Of a stretch of 64,000 bases of DNA, positions 34,629-42,966 are shown piece after piece. Source of the stretch: Castellaniella caeni NBRC 101664 (GTDB taxonomy: Bacteria > Pseudomonadota > Gammaproteobacteria > Burkholderiales > Burkholderiaceae_B). The stretch's first letter is position 1, and every line of letters starts with the position of its first letter. The stretch covers positions 41,442 through 105,441 of the forward strand of contig NZ_BCWN01000011.1 of the NCBI RefSeq assembly GCF_001592225.1, given 5' to 3'. A program made the translations under genes and the position numbers. The notes under the pieces are model-generated. The model ran no database searches. It saw only the letters and a list, made by a program, of their open reading frames with translations, and was not told where the DNA came from.

Positions 34629-36032
34629 TCAGCCTTTGCTCGGATGCGTCATGTCCAGGGGGACGATCCATTCATCGTACTGCGCATCGGTGAGAAAGCC
34701 CAGCGCCAGGGCGGCCTCGCGCAGCGTGCTGTGCTCTTTGTGGGCCTTCTTGGCAATGGCGGCGGCCTTGTCGTAACCGATGTGACGGTTCAGGGCCGTG
34801 ACCAGCATCAGGTTCTTTTTCAGGTTTTCTTCGATGCGCGGCGTGTTGGGCTCGATGCCCACGGCGCAGTGCTCGTCGAACGACAGGCAGGCATCGGCCA
34901 GCAGGCCGATGCTCTCGAGCACGTTGTGCACCATCACGGGCTTGTAGACATTGAGCTGGAAATTGCCCTGCGAGCCGGCAAAGGCCACGGCGGCGTCGTT
35001 ACCGAACACCTGCACGCAAACCATGGTCATGGCTTCGCACTGCGTGGGGTTGACCTTGCCCGGCATGATGGACGAGCCGGGTTCGTTTTCGGGGATGGTG
35101 AGTTCGCCGATGCCGCAGCGCGGGCCGCTGGCCAGCCAGCGCACGTCGTTGGCGATCTTCATCAGGGCGCCCGCCAGGGTGCGCAGGGCGGCCGACATGT
35201 TCACCAGCGCGTCATGCGCCGAGAGGGCGAAGAACTTGTTGGCGGCGCTGCGGAAAGGCAGGCCCGTGATGTCGGCGATGCGCGCGGCGGCGAGTTCGCC
35301 AAAGCGCGGGTGAGCGTTCAGGCCGGTGCCCACGGCGGTGCCGCCGATGGCGAGATCATAGACGCCCGGCAGCGCGGCCTGCACGGCATCCAGGGCGAAG
35401 TCGATCTGTGCCACCCAGGCGCTGATTTCCTGGCCCAGGGTAATGGGCGTGGCATCCTGCAGGTGGGTGCGGCCCGTCTTCACGATGGCCTGGTACGCCT
35501 TGGCCTTGGCGTCGAGCGTGGCGCGCAGCTTGCCCACCGCCGGGAAGAACTGCCGGGCAAGTTCGGTGGCCACGGCAATGTGCATCGCCGTGGGGAAGGT
35601 ATCGTTGGACGATTGGCCGCGGTTGACGTGGTCGTTGGGGTGCACGGGCGACTTCGAGCCGATGGTGCCGCCGGCCAGTTCGATCGCCCGGTTGGCGATC
35701 ACTTCGTTGGCGTTCATGTTGGACTGCGTGCCCGAGCCGGTCTGGAAGACCACCAGGGGAAACTCGGCATTGAGCTTGCCCTCGATGACTTCGTCGGCCG
35801 CGCGCACGATCAGGTTGCCGATGTCGGCGGGCAGTTCGCCCAGTTCGGCATTGGCCTGGGCCGCGGCTTTCTTGAGCACGCCCAGGGCGTGGATGACGGG
35901 CGCCTGCCAGCGGAAGCGGTCAACCCCGATGGGGAAATTCTGGATGGAACGCTGCGTCTGCGCCCCCCAATAATGCGCGACGGGCACCTCGATGGCGCCC
36001 ATGGAATCGGTTTCGGTACGGCTGTTGGCCAT
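34629..36032 (-). CDS. fumC: Class II fumarate hydratase
   Basis: 467 residues. The superfamily signature [17 protein letters not shown] is intact, as are [17 protein letters not shown] and [16 protein letters not shown]. It reversibly hydrates fumarate to malate in the TCA cycle as an iron-independent homotetramer. The small DUF488 gene follows within 3 bases. Confidence 0.96.
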   Translation of the reverse strand: MANSRTETDSMGAIEVPVAHYWGAQTQRSIQNFPIGVDRFRWQAPVIHALGVLKKAAAQANAELGELPADIGNLIVRAADEVIEGKLNAEFPLVVFQTGSGTQSNMNANEVIANRAIELAGGTIGSKSPVHPNDHVNRGQSSNDTFPTAMHIAVATELARQFFPAVGKLRATLDAKAKAYQAIVKTGRTHLQDATPITLGQEISAWVAQIDFALDAVQAALPGVYDLAIGGTAVGTGLNAHPRFGELAAARIADITGLPFRSAANKFFALSAHDALVNMSAALRTLAGALMKIANDVRWLASGPRCGIGELTIPENEPGSSIMPGKVNPTQCEAMTMVCVQVFGNDAAVAFAGSQGNFQLNVYKPVMVHNVLESIGLLADACLSFDEHCAVGIEPNTPRIEENLKKNLMLVTALNRHIGYDKAAAIAKKAHKEHSTLREAALALGFLTDAQYDEWIVPLDMTHPSKG

Positions 36033-36097
36033 GGTGTCAAACTCCTGTATCGTTTCGATGGAATTGAAGAGAACCCCGGGTTCGGCTGGGCGCTAGT

Positions 36098-37147
36098 TTA
36101 CGCCCGCGGGTCGGCTGGCGAGCGAAACAAATCGCCCCAGCGCGCGCTGATGTCGAGCATGCGGTTGGCAAAGCCCCACTCGTTGTCGAACCACACCATC
36201 AGGTTGGCGAAGTGGCTGTTGTTCACCCGGGTCTGGCCCAGGTCGATGATCGCCGAGTGCGGGTTGTGGTTGAAGTCGATCGAGGCATGCGGCTGGCGCG
36301 TGCAGGCCAGCAACCCGGGCTGGCGCGCGGCGGCCTCGGTGCACAGGGCATTGAGCGCCTCGACGCTGGTAGGCTTGCCCAGGTTGACGGTAAGGTCGAT
36401 GGCCGACACATTGAGAATCGGCACGCGCACCGCCTTGGCCTGGATGCGCCCGGCCAACTGCGGCAGCAGGCGCTCTACCCCCAGCGCCAGGCCGGTGGAC
36501 ACCGGCACGATGGACTGCATGGCCGAACGGGTACGGCGCAAATCAGAATGGTGATAGCCGTCGATCATGGGCTGGTCGTTCATCACCGAGTGCAAGGTGG
36601 TGAGAAACGCGCTTTGCACCCCCAGGTGCCGATCGAGCAGGTCGAGCACCGGCACGATGGCATTGGTGGTACACGACGCCGCCGAGACGAGGGTCTGCCC
36701 GGCTTGCAGCAGCTGGTCGTTGATGCCGTACACGATGGTGCAGTCCACTTCGCTCGCGCCGCGCCCCGGATTGGAGACCAGCAGCCGCGCGCATCCGGCG
36801 TCAAGAAAGCCCTGCAACTGCGCCCGGGTGGCAAAACGCCCCGAGCATTCAAGCAGCAAATCGGCTTGCAGTTCGGCCCACGGCACGTCCGCCGGGCGGC
36901 TGGCATGAAACACGCGGATGTCCGCGCCGTTGACCCGCAAGCTGCCCTCGCCCGCCTCGACGGTGCCGGGAAACACGCCGTGGGTGGAATCGAAACGGGT
37001 GAGATACGCCATGGATTCGAGGTCGGCGGGCTCGTTGATCGCCACCACCCGCAGGGTGTCGCGGTAGCTGGATTCTGCCAGGGCGCGCAGGACGCAGCGG
37101 CCGATGCGACCGTATCCGTTGATGGCTAGGCGTAAAGGTGCGGACAT
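36098..37147 (-). CDS. epd: Erythrose-4-phosphate dehydrogenase (GapA-like)
   Basis: 349 residues from the ATG at 37147. GAPDH-fold enzyme: Rossmann start LRLAINGYGRIGRCVLRAL, catalytic Cys-Thr in SAASCTTNAIVPVLD, and the C-terminal VWFDNEWGFANRMLD. The NAD-region reads AINEPADLESMAYLTRFDSTHG, with Asn-Glu in place of the Asn-Asp of glycolytic GAPDH, which matches the Epd/GapB branch (E. coli Epd reads similarly, from memory). Epd oxidises erythrose-4-phosphate to 4-phosphoerythronate for pyridoxal phosphate synthesis. The 2-hydroxyacid dehydrogenase gene lies just upstream. Confidence 0.8.
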   Translation of the reverse strand: MSAPLRLAINGYGRIGRCVLRALAESSYRDTLRVVAINEPADLESMAYLTRFDSTHGVFPGTVEAGEGSLRVNGADIRVFHASRPADVPWAELQADLLLECSGRFATRAQLQGFLDAGCARLLVSNPGRGASEVDCTIVYGINDQLLQAGQTLVSAASCTTNAIVPVLDLLDRHLGVQSAFLTTLHSVMNDQPMIDGYHHSDLRRTRSAMQSIVPVSTGLALGVERLLPQLAGRIQAKAVRVPILNVSAIDLTVNLGKPTSVEALNALCTEAAARQPGLLACTRQPHASIDFNHNPHSAIIDLGQTRVNNSHFANLMVWFDNEWGFANRMLDISARWGDLFRSPADPRA

Positions 37148-37249
37148 GAGGATGAAACCTGGAATGACACTGAAAACGATGCGCGGTCGCTGGGGCACAG
37201 GTGGCCCGGCACCGTGCGTGCGCGGCGCGCGCGCCGACGGGATGGTGGC

Positions 37250-38224
37250 TTAGCCATGAAAACCGGCCACGACGTTGCGCGGCGCGTCGCGGCAAAAGGC
37301 CTCGATGTTGTCGCGCACCTGCTGCGCCATGGCGCGGATGGCTTCTTCGCTGGCCCAGGCCACGTGCGGCGTGAGGATAAAATTGGGATAGCGCAAGAGC
37401 TTGACCAGCGGATGGTCGGCGGCAGGCGGTTCTTGCGTGGCGACGTCGAACCCCGCCCCGCTGATCTGCCCCGTCTGCAAGGCGTGTTCGAGGGCGTATT
37501 CGTCCACGAGCCCGCCACGCGCCGTGTTGATGAGCAGAGGCTTGCGTTCCATCAGCGAGAATTCGTCGGCGCCGATCATGCCGCGCGTCTGGGCGTTGAG
37601 CGGGCAGTGCAGGCTGATGACGTCGCTGGTGCGCAAAACGTTGGAAAACGAGGTGTAGTCTTCGGTAGTCGTGCTGGCATCGCGTCGTGCGGCAAACTGC
37701 ACCCGCATGCCAAAGGCGCGGGCGATTTCGGCCACGGCTTCGCCCAGGGCGCCCCGGCCAATGATGCCCAGCGTGGCGCCGGAGAGGTCGCGCACCGGAA
37801 AATCAAAATAGCAGAACTGGCCGCTGGCCTGCCAGCGGCCATCGACGACGGACTGCCGGTACGCCAGCAGATTGCGTCGCAGCGCCAGCATCAGCGCGAA
37901 GGTGTGTTCGGGCACCGTGTGGATGGCGTAGTCGCGCACGTTGGAAACAATGATCTTGCGCCGGTTGCAGGCGTCGAGGTCGATGTTGTCGGTGCCGGTG
38001 GCCGCCAGGGCGATCATCTTCAGGCGCGTGGCCTGCTGCAGCATGGCGGCCGTGATGACCACCTTGTTGGTGATGACGATGTCGGCCTGCTGGATGCGTT
38101 CAGCCACTTGATCCGGGGCGGTGCGTGCGTAGGGGATCAGTTCGTGCGTCACCCGGGGGGCCGGAAATTCGACCGTCTCGGGCAGGGTGTCGCGATCCAG
38201 GAAAACAATGCGCAGGGGATCCAT
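37250..38224 (-). CDS. D-2-hydroxyacid dehydrogenase (HprA/PdxB-like)
   Basis: 324 residues. NAD-binding motif LGIIGRGALGEAVAEIARAFG, catalytic Arg in INTARGGLVDE, Glu region and the catalytic His in LTPHVAWASEEA are present. It resembles glycerate/hydroxypyruvate dehydrogenases. E. coli PdxB (~378 residues) has an additional C-terminal domain missing here, but the position next to epd makes use of 4-phosphoerythronate possible. Its normal substrate remains undetermined. Confidence 0.8.
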   Translation of the reverse strand: MDPLRIVFLDRDTLPETVEFPAPRVTHELIPYARTAPDQVAERIQQADIVITNKVVITAAMLQQATRLKMIALAATGTDNIDLDACNRRKIIVSNVRDYAIHTVPEHTFALMLALRRNLLAYRQSVVDGRWQASGQFCYFDFPVRDLSGATLGIIGRGALGEAVAEIARAFGMRVQFAARRDASTTTEDYTSFSNVLRTSDVISLHCPLNAQTRGMIGADEFSLMERKPLLINTARGGLVDEYALEHALQTGQISGAGFDVATQEPPAADHPLVKLLRYPNFILTPHVAWASEEAIRAMAQQVRDNIEAFCRDAPRNVVAGFHG

Positions 38225-38359
38225 CTCGGGGCCTTTTCCTCTCGTCTATCTGCACCCGCTAGTCTACTCTATGCGGCCAGCAGGTTCTTTGACGCGGTGC
38301 CCGGCGCGCGGTGGTATAACTCAGTGAGCAATACCACCCTCTCATTGATCGGGAACCCT

Positions 38360-38971
38360 ATGAAACTATATTACTTCCCGGGCGCATGCCCCCTCGTCAC
38401 CCATATCGTGCTCGAATGGATCGGCAAGCCGTACGAAACCGAGCGCCTCACCCGCGAACAGACCAAAGAGTCCGCCTACCTGGCGCTCAACCCCACCGGG
38501 GCCGTACCCACCCTGGTGGACGGTGACTTCGTGCTGACGCAAAGCGCCGCCATCCTCGACTACCTGGCCGAACTGCACCCCGAAGCCAAGCTCATGGGCG
38601 ACACCCCGCGCGAGCGCGCCGAGGCGCGCCGCTGGCTGAGCATGTGCAATTCCGACATCCACCGCACTTTTGGCCTGGTCTTCGGCGCCCCCTACTTCAG
38701 CGGCGGCGACGAAGCCGTGGCCAAGGTGTTGGTCGCCAAGGGCATCGAAAAGCTCAAGAGCTTCTTTGCCATCGTCAACGAACGCCTCAAGGGCCGCGAC
38801 TGGCTCGCCGGCCACCGCTCGGTGGCCGACCCCTACCTGTTCGTGCTGCTGATGTGGGCCGACGCCAAGCAAGTCGCCCTGCCCGGCATGGAAGAACTGC
38901 GCAAGTTCCAACAGCGCATGCAGGCCGACCCCGGCGTCCAGGCGGCGCTGAAAGCACAAGGGCTGATCTAA
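38360..38971 (+). CDS. Glutathione S-transferase, beta-like
   Basis: 203 residues from the ATG at 38360. The N-terminal motif MKLYYFPGACPLVTHIVLEW is typical of bacterial GSTs with the Tyr/Ser-Cys catalytic area (PGAC), followed by GAVPTLVDGDFVLTQSAAILDYLAE (cis-Pro and the glutathione-binding Gln-Ser) and the helical domain GRDWLAGHRSVADPYLFVLL. A long in-frame reading region upstream is antisense to the 2-hydroxyacid dehydrogenase and is not coding. It converges with the sulfatase-like gene, 12 bases apart. Confidence 0.9.
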   Translation: MKLYYFPGACPLVTHIVLEWIGKPYETERLTREQTKESAYLALNPTGAVPTLVDGDFVLTQSAAILDYLAELHPEAKLMGDTPRERAEARRWLSMCNSDIHRTFGLVFGAPYFSGGDEAVAKVLVAKGIEKLKSFFAIVNERLKGRDWLAGHRSVADPYLFVLLMWADAKQVALPGMEELRKFQQRMQADPGVQAALKAQGLI

Positions 38972-38983
38972 GCCCCGGGCCGC

Positions 38984-40558
38984 TTAAACCAGCCCTGCGC
39001 AGCGCAGCCAGCGCTGCGACAAATCGGCCGCCCGGATATCTTCTCGAACGGCGGCCGACCCTGCCCCGCCCAACTCGTCGTTGTTCCAGCACACATACGG
39101 CACTGTCCCGGCGGGCATGCCGTAGGCCTGATACACCCCCGGCATGATGGGGACGTGGTCGCCGTACCAGCACAGGCTGGCGGGATGCCCCAGGCGCTGC
39201 AAAGACTCGCGCAGCGTCGCGGCCATCTGGTCGGCGTTGCGCAGGTGGCGCAAATAAATGGTCAAGTCATCGCACCCGGCCAACGGAGGCTGGGCGTACA
39301 GCGCCTCGACATCGCCTGGCGCGACGTGCTCCAGGTGCAGCGGGCCATGGTTTTCCATCGTAATGGCCATGACAAACGTCGGCTGGCTCGACTGCGCCAG
39401 CACCGCCATCATTTTGCTGGCCACCGCCGTGTCATCCATGTAGGGGCCTGCGTGCACCACCCCCTTGAATGCCTGGATATCCATAAACGCATCGAATCCC
39501 AGGGCCGGGTAGACGCGGTCACGCTGGTAAAAGCGGGCCGGATACGGGTGGATGCATACCGTGCGATAGCCCAGGTTCTTGAGCCAGGACGCCAGCGAGG
39601 CCACGCGCCAGTTGGCGGCAATCGCCCGATATGCATTGAAGCGGCGCACCCCCAGCCTGGATGGCTGGATGCCAGACAAGAAAGCAAATTCGGTGCGAAT
39701 CGTATTGGCCCCCCAGGCAGGCACCACCATCTGCCCGGTGCTTCTGGCCTGCGCGCACAGCAGGTCGAACTGGCCCAACACGTCGGGGCGGATGCCAGGC
39801 ACCAGCGGTCGCGGGTCAAAAAACGATTCGCTTTGCACCGCCAGCAAGTGCGGCAGCCTGGCCGATGCCGCGCCCTGCGCGTGCGGGGTGCGCACGGCCC
39901 TGGCAGCGCGCGCCACGCCTGGCGCAGGCAGTTGTGCAAAAGGCGACGCAACCGTCGCGCGCACCCGCCCGGCCGCCGCGTAGCACCACAGGTACGCCAG
40001 AAACCCCAGGCGGGCCAGATCGATTTCGGGCTTGAAACTGACCGCCCCAACGCCATGCGCGCCCGCTGCCAGCAGGCCAAGCCCGCAGACCAGCGCACTT
40101 GACCATCCACCCAGGTGGCCGCTGAAAGACCAGCGCTCGTCGGGGCCGTCTTCGGCCCAGAAACCCACGCCAATGGCCAGCAAAACCCCCAGGGCACATA
40201 AGGCAAACTTGCCCCAGCCCAGAAAAGGGATGTACAGGCGCGGGTGCCGGATGGCATCGGTAAAATAATCGTAATCCTGAAAAATGAAGGGTTCGCGCAA
40301 GGACACAAACTTGGCGTTATTGACCAGCACCAGTACCAGCAAAAAGGCCAGCGCAACCGCTGCGGCAAACCATGGCCGCGCCAGCAAGGCCGCCAGCGCG
40401 GCATACACCAGGCACCAAAGCCCCGCGTGCAGCGCCCACGCCGCCCAAGCCCGCTGCAGTGGCGGCCGAGGCGTCATCAGGCGCTCGATGCCGGTGGACA
40501 ATAGCAGGCCGACCGCCAGCGCCGCCCAGACCGAGCCAAATTCAAAATCAAGCGCCAT
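38984..40558 (-). CDS. Membrane sulfatase/alkaline-phosphatase-fold protein of the capsule locus (RkpI-like?)
   Basis: 524 residues. About five N-terminal membrane segments (to ~residue 220) are followed by a periplasmic LtaS/MdoB-like sulfatase fold: metal ligand in LLAVQSESFFDP, nucleophile region WGANTIRTEFAFLSGIQ (a Thr), ENHGPLHLEH and the metal-binding WYGDHVPIMPG. Such enzymes transfer or remove phospho-groups (phosphoglycerol, phosphoethanolamine) on surface polymers or lipids. It is the last gene of the capsule run, overlapping the SDR gene by 11 bases, and the rkp K-antigen locus of Sinorhizobium also has a membrane protein (RkpI) at this place; the correspondence is from memory. 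Confidence 0.75.
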   Translation of the reverse strand: MALDFEFGSVWAALAVGLLLSTGIERLMTPRPPLQRAWAAWALHAGLWCLVYAALAALLARPWFAAAVALAFLLVLVLVNNAKFVSLREPFIFQDYDYFTDAIRHPRLYIPFLGWGKFALCALGVLLAIGVGFWAEDGPDERWSFSGHLGGWSSALVCGLGLLAAGAHGVGAVSFKPEIDLARLGFLAYLWCYAAAGRVRATVASPFAQLPAPGVARAARAVRTPHAQGAASARLPHLLAVQSESFFDPRPLVPGIRPDVLGQFDLLCAQARSTGQMVVPAWGANTIRTEFAFLSGIQPSRLGVRRFNAYRAIAANWRVASLASWLKNLGYRTVCIHPYPARFYQRDRVYPALGFDAFMDIQAFKGVVHAGPYMDDTAVASKMMAVLAQSSQPTFVMAITMENHGPLHLEHVAPGDVEALYAQPPLAGCDDLTIYLRHLRNADQMAATLRESLQRLGHPASLCWYGDHVPIMPGVYQAYGMPAGTVPYVCWNNDELGGAGSAAVREDIRAADLSQRWLRCAGLV

Positions 40559-41300
40559 AACCCAGCCAACGAACGATCCGATGCGACCAGGCGGCGGGCA
40601 GCACGGCCAGCCACCAGGTGCCCCAATTGAGCGGAAACGGAAAACTGATGCGCGGGCGGTCTTTGTCCAGGCCGCGCCGGATGGTCGCAGCGGCCCGCGC
40701 CGGTGTCCACACCCACGGCTTGGGCCCGGGCATAGCGTCGCACATGGGCGACTTTACATAGCCGGGCATGATGACGTTGACCCGGATGCCTTCGGGCGCC
40801 AGCCAGCCGCGCAGCGCCTCGGCGTAGGCCTTGACCCCCGCTTTGCTGGCGCTATAAGCAGGCGTCACGGGCAGGCCAAAATACCCCGCCAGCGAGCTCA
40901 TGAAAGCAATTTGCCCCCTGCCCCGCTCGCGCATGGTCGGCAACACCGACTGTGCAATCAGCATCGAGGCCTTCAGGTTAACGTCGATCAGGGCGTCGAC
41001 CTCGTCCCAGGGTTCGGCCTGGCCCTGCGGGCCAATGTGGGTGTTCATGCCCGCGTTGATGATCACCAGGTCGAGGCATGGCAGGTTTTTCAGCCAGGCT
41101 TGCAGCGCCTGCGTATCGCGCACATCCAGCTGCTGGCTGGATACCTGGGCACCCAGCGCCCGGCATTGACTTGCAATTTGGTCCAGCAGGTCTTTCTTGC
41201 GCCCATGCAAGATCAAGCAGGCGCCTGGTGCCGCATACTGCAGCGCCAGCGCCGAGCCGATGGCGCTGGTTGCGCCAGTGATGAGGATTTGTCGGTTCAA
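40548..41300 (-). CDS. Short-chain dehydrogenase/reductase of the capsule locus (RkpH-like)
   Basis: 250 residues from a TTG start at 41300, three bases after the nuclease stop; no ATG lies in frame near the Rossmann start NRQILITGATSAIGSALAL. It has the NAD(P) motif TGATSAIG, NAG in IINAGMN, catalytic Ser in AFMSSLAG and Tyr-x3-Lys in YSASKAGVKAYAEAL. In the rhizobial rkp locus an SDR (RkpH) stands beside the alpha-oxoamine synthase (RkpG); the latter makes a 3-ketone from fatty acyl and amino acid, so a ketoreductase for the next step is the natural guess. Proposed role: reduction of a 3-keto-amine lipid. Confidence 0.78.
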   Translation of the reverse strand: MNRQILITGATSAIGSALALQYAAPGACLILHGRKKDLLDQIASQCRALGAQVSSQQLDVRDTQALQAWLKNLPCLDLVIINAGMNTHIGPQGQAEPWDEVDALIDVNLKASMLIAQSVLPTMRERGRGQIAFMSSLAGYFGLPVTPAYSASKAGVKAYAEALRGWLAPEGIRVNVIMPGYVKSPMCDAMPGPKPWVWTPARAAATIRRGLDKDRPRISFPFPLNWGTWWLAVLPAAWSHRIVRWLGYGA

Positions 41301-41302
41301 GT

Positions 41303-41818
41303 TTAAATGACAGCCCAAGGCAAGCGATGTCCTATGGAGGCCGCATCGACGACAAGCGGATGCGGATCGATTGCCTTGAGCTGTTGACGCAGTTGCCACT
41401 GCAATTTGTCTGGTTCGATGGCGTGCCCCTGCGGGCGCAGGCGGCTGGCCCTGCTGGGCTGCTCGAGATGACATACGATACGCATGCATGATGCCCTGAG
41501 CATCTTGTGCGCCATCTTTTTTTCTTCTGTCTCGGTCGCATTGAACTGGGCCGCAACCAACCCAGCCAAAGTATCCCGCACCTTCCTGGCTACTTCATTG
41601 GCCAGTTCAGTCGGTTTCGTACGAGAATGTTGGCGGTAGTCTTTCACTTCAACCAGCCAAGATATATTATCGGCTTGGCACAGAAAATCTACCGCCTTAT
41701 TGTCAGAGCAGCATTTATTTTGAAACTGGCGGCGATAAAACAGCCAATCATCGTACTTCGAAGCACCGACCCCGGCATCAAACTGAAATGTCAGGCTCCC
41801 CTCTTTAATTGTGGTCAT
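41303..41818 (-). CDS. PD-(D/E)XK nuclease-like protein
   Basis: 171 residues. The catalytic signature is readable: KAVDFLCQ (Asp) then WLVEVKDYRQ (Glu-x-Lys), spaced as in PD-(D/E)XK nucleases. The rest, including ARKVRDTLAGLVAAQFNATE, is helical and has no assigned family here. The start overlaps the end of the ATPase gene by 4 bases (ATGA), so the two form a bicistron. I do not recognise it as a named defence protein. The possibility that it is a degenerate nuclease-fold regulator remains. Confidence 0.65.
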   Translation of the reverse strand: MTTIKEGSLTFQFDAGVGASKYDDWLFYRRQFQNKCCSDNKAVDFLCQADNISWLVEVKDYRQHSRTKPTELANEVARKVRDTLAGLVAAQFNATETEEKKMAHKMLRASCMRIVCHLEQPSRASRLRPQGHAIEPDKLQWQLRQQLKAIDPHPLVVDAASIGHRLPWAVI

Positions 41819-42852
41819 ATGTCTGGCTCCAGCTGCAAGAAGCGGTCTGACTGGCTGAGTTCTTCGTCCAGTGATACCAGCGTTTCGAGACCATCGACAT
41901 GATCAGACTGCTCTAGCGTCACACCGTTTGCGTGGGCAGCCAGAGCAAACCAACGGCAAGGCACTTGGGGGTGCCGGGGTTGCAGCATTTCCAATTCGCG
42001 CAGCAAAAAGAGCGAGTGCGTTGAAATAAACACTTGCACCCCCGCTCGGGCAATCGCCACGATGCTTGCCGCCACTGTCTTGACAATTCTTGGGTTAAGG
42101 TTGGCCTCTGGCTCGTCCCAAAAAAGGTATCCTTGATCCAGCAAGACCCCCGTGCTGATCAACCGCGCCAGCATAGCGAGCTTGCGCAGGCCTTCGGCAA
42201 TCAAAGGCATTTCTAGTCGACCTTCACCTGGCACGTGCAAGTAAAAGCGCCCACTTTGGCTATCTACCACTACTTTCCCCCCCATGACATCTTCCAGGGG
42301 AGCCAGCAAATGGCTGATTTCTTTTTCGCGCGGCCCCTTTATGCTTGGGCCACCCAACAGCGATACGGTATCCCGCCAGGTTTCCTCAAATTCAAGGTGG
42401 TAATTGTCGTACAACGATAAAAACCAGGGGCAAAGCGTTACCAGCTCGCGCGTAGGAAAAAAGGCAGGTGCCTGATGCAGTGTCTTTGATGGCGCAGTAA
42501 AAATATCCACCTGCGTTTTTGCATTGGTTGCAAAATTGATCGAGCAGTTGTGGCTGTGGTCTTTGAATTCGAGCGCAATTTCGCAGCGTGCACGCCCTTG
42601 CCGCCGCTTGGCCAGCCGCCCTAGGCTTTCGGGGCGCAGGACGGCAACCAACTTTTCTGCATACGCTTTTTCGAGACTTGCCTTGCTGGGTTCGGCATTG
42701 TCTTTTTGTACCTTGAGCAGCGCGTACAAAGCTTTCAAGACATGCGATTTACCAACCCCGTTTTCACCAACGATGATATTGAGGCCAGGCGAGAAATGCC
42801 ATACGCTGTCTGGCAAGCACGTAAAATTAGCGAAAGAAGCCTGTTTGAGCAT
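41815..42852 (-). CDS. AAA ATPase (OLD/AAA15-like, no nuclease domain)
   Basis: About 345 residues from the ATG at 42852 (MLKQASFANFTCL). ABC/RecF-like ATPase: Walker A GENGVGKS near the start, a variable middle region, a signature-like AEGLRKLAMLARLI, Walker B YLFWDEPEANLNP and switch FISTHSLFLL. This is the AAA15/AAA21 group common in OLD and PARIS-type systems, but it ends before any TOPRIM domain; instead an adjacent nuclease-like gene overlaps its 3' end. Local base composition seems lower in GC than the capsule genes on either side, suggesting a later insertion. Confidence 0.78.
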   Translation of the reverse strand: MLKQASFANFTCLPDSVWHFSPGLNIIVGENGVGKSHVLKALYALLKVQKDNAEPSKASLEKAYAEKLVAVLRPESLGRLAKRRQGRARCEIALEFKDHSHNCSINFATNAKTQVDIFTAPSKTLHQAPAFFPTRELVTLCPWFLSLYDNYHLEFEETWRDTVSLLGGPSIKGPREKEISHLLAPLEDVMGGKVVVDSQSGRFYLHVPGEGRLEMPLIAEGLRKLAMLARLISTGVLLDQGYLFWDEPEANLNPRIVKTVAASIVAIARAGVQVFISTHSLFLLRELEMLQPRHPQVPCRWFALAAHANGVTLEQSDHVDGLETLVSLDEELSQSDRFLQLEPDI

Positions 42853-42966
42853 GAATGGCCCCGCGTCGTACACCCTAAGCCTTGCATTGTAGCCAAGCAA
42901 CTCAGGCACAGTCGAGCATCCCTCCTGCAAGACAACGCGGCTTCTTGCCGCACATGCGGCGCACGG

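Noticed and set aside
34044..36554. Long plus-strand open frame opposite fumC and epd
   Set aside because: It runs antisense across several genes with perfect family signatures on the minus strand, and the predicted product is low-complexity.
37214..38357. In-frame upstream extension of the GST gene at 38360
   Set aside because: Antisense to the 2-hydroxyacid dehydrogenase; the GST family starts at MKLYYFPGACP, encoded at 38360.
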